Source of the DNA: Cephalopachus bancanus
Taxonomy: Eukaryota > Chordata > Mammalia > Primates > Tarsiidae
Direction of reading: 5' to 3'
Assembly (NCBI GenBank): GCA_027257055.1
Contig: JAPVLO010000003.1
Coordinates: 13,767,501 to 13,831,500, forward strand
DNA: 64,000 nt
Shown here: positions 60,560 through 64,000 of the stretch, in pieces
Numbering within the stretch: the first letter of the stretch is position 1
How the letters are laid out: each line of letters begins with the position of its first letter
Notes under the pieces: model-generated
Told to the model about the DNA's origin: nothing
The model's input: only the letters and a program-made list of their open reading frames with translations
Database searches by the model: none
Translations under genes and position numbers: made by a program

Positions 60560-61195
60560 TTTTCAAGCAGAGCCCAAGGGTGTTAAATTCTGAATGTCTT
60601 TAGCTTGTTTCTATGGATAAACAAATTGAATGTGTATAAAATTATAGAATCATGTTTTTCGCCCTCATAAGACATTGTTCCATTGTGTTTTGGCATTGAC
60701 TGTTGCTCTGAAAAAGTCTGAGGCTAGCCTATTTTCTCTTTGGAGATGATTTGCCTCCTCTCTGCCCTCTCACTCCTGCCTTTTTTTTTTTTTTGTCTTT
60801 GATGCTGATGAAGTTATTTTTAAACACTGAAAGTTTAGTAACTTCAATGTGATATTTCTCACTGTAAGTCATTGTGTCTCCCCTGCCCCCGGGAGAAGGG
60901 TAGTTACTTTGATCTAAAAATTCATAATTTCCTTTTTAAAAAGATAGTTTCCTTGCGTTTTCAATTTAAAAATCAATTTGTTCTGTTATATCTACTACAG
61001 GATGTCTATTACCCAATGCCATTTATGATTATTAATTTGAATTGCTTTTATTTTTTTCCCCTGACTTCCCATGAGTTTTTGTTACATAGAAAATTCTGTC
61101 CTGTAAATAAGTGATTCTCTTTTTAAGCAACATTTGTTTGATTCTTTTTCTAAGTATCATTCACTTCTGAAATGGTTTTATGATTATCTTCAATT
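60560..61195 (-). mobile_element. possible old L1/HAL1, antisense
   Basis: 'tgttccattgtgttttggca', 'ttgctctgaaaaagtctgag' and a T-run with 'gtctttgatgctgatgaag' resemble antisense old L1/HAL1. Weak. Confidence 0.4.
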
Positions 61196-61231
61196 TATTT
61201 TTTGACTAAACTAGCTCACTTTGCATTTATT

Positions 61232-61528
61232 TATTTATTTATTTTTGAGTTGGAGTTCCACTTTGTCCCCCAAACTGGAGTGCAGTGGCACACTCACAGC
61301 CACCCCAGCATCGACTTGCTGGGCTCCCACGATCCTTCTGCCTCAGCCTTCCAAGTGGCCAGAACCATAGGTGCACGCTACCATGCCTTGCTAATTTTTT
61401 GTTTTTATTGTAGAGACGACGTCTTGCCAAATTGCCCAAGCTGGTCTTGAACCCCCAGGTTCAGGCAATCCACTCGCTTCAGCCACCCAAAGTTCTGGGA
61501 TTATAGGCTGAGCCACTGAGCCCGACCT
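61232..61528 (-). mobile_element. Alu-class dimeric SINE, antisense, lineage-specific
   Basis: 'gagttggagttccactttgt', 'ccaccccagcatcgacttgc', 'tattgtagagacgacgtctt'. Flanks 'gcatttatt' at 61223-61231 and 61529-61537. Confidence 0.93.
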
Positions 61529-61545
61529 GCATTTATTGCTATTAC

Positions 61546-61728
61546 TTTTTATTATAAAGATGTGGGGTACAATTCAGAGTTAGGTATACAAACATTGATT
61601 ATGCAGGTACCCTTGTTGATGAGGTATGCCCTTCCCTCCCCTAGCAGTTTCCCTCAACTTCCAATCCCATCTCTCTCCCCTGTCAGTTTTCTACTGCTAA
61701 TCCCTTTCTTATATTATTATAATTGTTT
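61546..61728 (-). mobile_element. L1 3' end, antisense, adjacent to the Alu
   Basis: 'gatgtggggtacaattcaga', 'aggtacccttgttgatgagg', and the duplicated C-rich block also seen at 48.46-48.54 kb. Flanks 'gcatttatt' at 61529-61537 and 61729-61737. Confidence 0.88.
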
Positions 61729-61737
61729 GCATTTATT

Positions 61738-62999
61738 TTTTAAAGGGTCCACATTTTCTTTAATTGTTTTGAACGTATGAAGAATTTATTAGAAAATTCC
61801 ATGTGCTTCTTGTGCTATTTTTCTGAAGTATATTTATCTGCTATTTTCGGTAAATCTTTTAAATAAAAATGATAACTTGCATATGGAATCTATGCATGTT
61901 ACTAACTTTGTATTTATTATGCAAGTCTATCCAAACCTGCTGTTTGCCCAAAAATAAATCAAAGGGATGTAGACAGTGATTTGGGGCAGATAATGACTTT
62001 ATCTTTTTTAAAATACACTTCGAAAACAGAACCAATGACATTGACTGTAGATTGAAGTTTTTGTTTCATAAAAAATTCTTACAACACTGCAATATCTTCT
62101 GCTAAAAAAAATCTTGTTGTGAGTGAGCAGATCACTCAAACAGATCACATATCCCAGCTTGCTCTGTGTGTGTGTGTGTGTGTGTGCGTGTATGTGTGTG
62201 TGTGTTAGCGAGGAGGATAGACAGATATTTGGTGCTTATTTATCACTACTTAGTTGACTTTGCTTAGCATCTATGAAGTGGGGGGAGGTCATCTACAAAG
62301 GTAATTTGTTATTTTTCTTCTCTTTTCCTACATTTCTCGTCTCCAGACTATTCCTCTGTGTTACTTTTAAGTTTTAGGGTTTTGAGGATAATAAAGACAG
62401 AGGATTCACACAGTTCCTTCATCATTGTCACTCTGGTCACTCTGTCTCCATCAGGTCACTCTGGTATGGAACCAGCTTCTCCACACAGATATCTCCCACT
62501 TCGTGCCCCTCCTCCCCACCCAACATTGGGCCTTTCTGACTCTTTCTTCTTATTTAGAGAGACATTTGGAAGGCAATTGAGACCTGTAGAGGTAGATGTC
62601 ACCTTTTAGGGTTTTCCGTTGATTTGATAAAAACTGTACTCTTTTTGGCAGATAATTTTTATAGTCTGTGATTTGAGAATCTTAGCTCTTTGCTAGTTTC
62701 ATAGTAGATAAACTCTTCTTTCCATTTTTTTCTTCTTTTAGTTTATTTCAGCGCTTTCAGGGAGGTATGAAGAAAATTTGCCTTTGCCATATCTTTGAGT
62801 GAATGAATCAATGAATCTTACCTTCCTATGAAAATAATATTAGGAACTACCAAATATTGTTGCTATTGACAAATTTGTTGCTATTATATATTTTTTCTCT
62901 CCATTATTAGGAATGTGTATGGAACAAATTTATGGTAAGATTATAAATGTTTTTGAAGTAGAAGTATTTTTGAAAGGGCATGCCTGGTGGACATTTCCT
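61738..62999. other. unassigned AT-rich sequence with a (TG)n tract
   Basis: The (TG)n lies at 62164-62206. No exon or family recognised. Confidence 0.5.
62164..62206. repeat. (TG)n microsatellite, interrupted
   Basis: TG alternation with one CG and one TA step. Confidence 0.95.
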
Positions 63000-63425
63000 G
63001 TCTCATCTTTCAAATCCACTCTGCCCTGCCCCTCCTGCTTTGTGCCCTGTGAGGCTCACCTCTATGGACTTCATTAACTTGCCTTTCTTGCCCATTGACT
63101 TCCTGTTGGATTGGATCAATGGAAGGCACCAGCAGCAAACCATAGATGGGAGAAGAGTGGAGTCAGGGTAATTATCCTACGGTCTCCCTTCCTGCAGGGC
63201 GGTGGGCTGGCCATGGCTTCTTTCCTTTTCTGCAGCCCTCTCCTACAGCTGTGGCCACAATTCTCCCACTTCTGGTAATCACTTCCTTTGCTCCTCTGGG
63301 ACTAGGTGTGGCAGTGGCTCCCCTCACCACGTTGTTAGCCTGCGGGTACTTCACCATCTCTGTGGGTTCCTTTAACTCTGCCCATGCCTTTGTAAAGCAA
63401 TCCCTTTATTAAGCTTTCCCCATTA
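63000..63425 (+). mobile_element. ancient LTR-like repeat
   Basis: 'gacttcctgttggattggat', 'caatggaaggcaccagcagc', 'cttctggtaatcacttcctt', 'ttgttagcctgcgggtactt', 'gcctttgtaaagcaatccct', 'ttattaagctttcccc' match the same old family as 17.03-17.32 kb, here more complete. Confidence 0.6.
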
Positions 63426-64000
63426 TCTAGTTGGAGTATGGCCTCTATTTCCAGTCATATTTCCATACTCACACAGTATGCAAAGATTACAAGTACTTAA
63501 AGTCTTACGGAAACATACTTCAAATTACTGGCATGGGACTTGGTGATTTTTGTTTGTTCACGTGTTCTGGTCATTGGATCTTAAGTCTCCAAGAAGAGAA
63601 AGAAATATAGAGCATTGTTATGTACATACTCATAAATTTGAGGAGGAGAAGCACCATATTCTACCAGCTACTGAGTGGTTATTTACCTCCCACTGAAAAT
63701 GCTATTTTTTTCTTATAACTTATTATAAAATTTCCCCAAATTTGACTTTTTGGAGTGAAGACTGATTTTAGTTATGAAGAGGCTAATTTAGAATTTTTGT
63801 TTAAGGAAATGAAATGTTTTTTTTCATTATAGGAAGGAACTTTCCTAATCAACATTCTGTTTTTGTAAACAGATCTTCATAGTACTTGACCAATTATTTA
63901 AATATGTGGTAATTTAACCTATCAATAGTATATAAGTGAATGCTTCTTAAATTGCTGTCAAGTCAATTAAATGTATACCATAAGGTGTAATATTCTTTAC
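63426..64000. other. unassigned AT-rich sequence
   Basis: Nothing recognised up to the window edge. Confidence 0.5.

Overview
This is nuclear DNA from a primate. It looks like non-coding sequence and intron, densely filled with transposable elements, plus one CpG-island promoter near the right end. I find no complete protein-coding gene. The translated open reading frames that I examined come from repeats (Alu arms, L1 ORF2, LTRs) or are short chance frames.

Organism. At least fourteen dimeric 7SL-derived SINEs (Alu class) place it in primates. Their shared right arm (wording like 'gaaggctgaggcagaagg', 'cccagcaggtcgacgctg', ending 'gagactccaactc') is neither the anthropoid Alu right arm nor, as I recall it, the strepsirrhine type. 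The young L1 3' ends also differ from human L1. By elimination I infer a tarsier (Tarsius/Carlito). This is inference, not proof.

Layout. 0-10 kb: MLT1-type LTRs, MIR, one lineage Alu, an antisense L1 carrying a small polyadenylated retroposon, and a free left Alu monomer. 10-20 kb: a solo ERV1-like LTR with a 4-bp target duplication, a MaLR LTR, old L1 3' ends, AluJ, MIR, and a 1.6-kb 5'-truncated L1 with a perfect target duplication. 20-30 kb: Alu, three antisense LTRs (one with a second polyadenylated insertion, one with a polypurine expansion), and stretches where I recognise little. 30-40 kb: Alu, L2, and an old L1 that hosts a Tc1/mariner relic and an Alu, then another L1 with a small young L1 inside, and an ERVL-like LTR. 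40-53 kb: several lineage Alus, young and old L1 pieces, and a small patchwork duplication (about 47.0, 47.5 and 49.0 kb). 53.5-54.4 kb: CpG island, with a CCAAT motif, a G-quadruplex motif, and an ATG in strong Kozak context followed within five bases by a splice-donor-like GTGAGTAT. This is the only place where a gene seems to begin, on the + strand, and the last 10 kb would then be its first intron. I cannot name the gene. 55-64 kb: MIR split by a pogo/Tigger-like MITE, old L1 3' ends, a 50-bp Z-DNA-type tract, a tailless half-tRNA(Ala) insertion, and an Alu and an L1 inserted in turn at the same target sequence.

The most notable signals are the half-tRNA insertion with perfect target duplications, the mariner relic, the two RNA-derived polyadenylated insertions that are neither Alu nor L1, and the locally templated patchwork. 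Repeat family names come from remembered consensus wording, and boundaries without target duplications are approximate.
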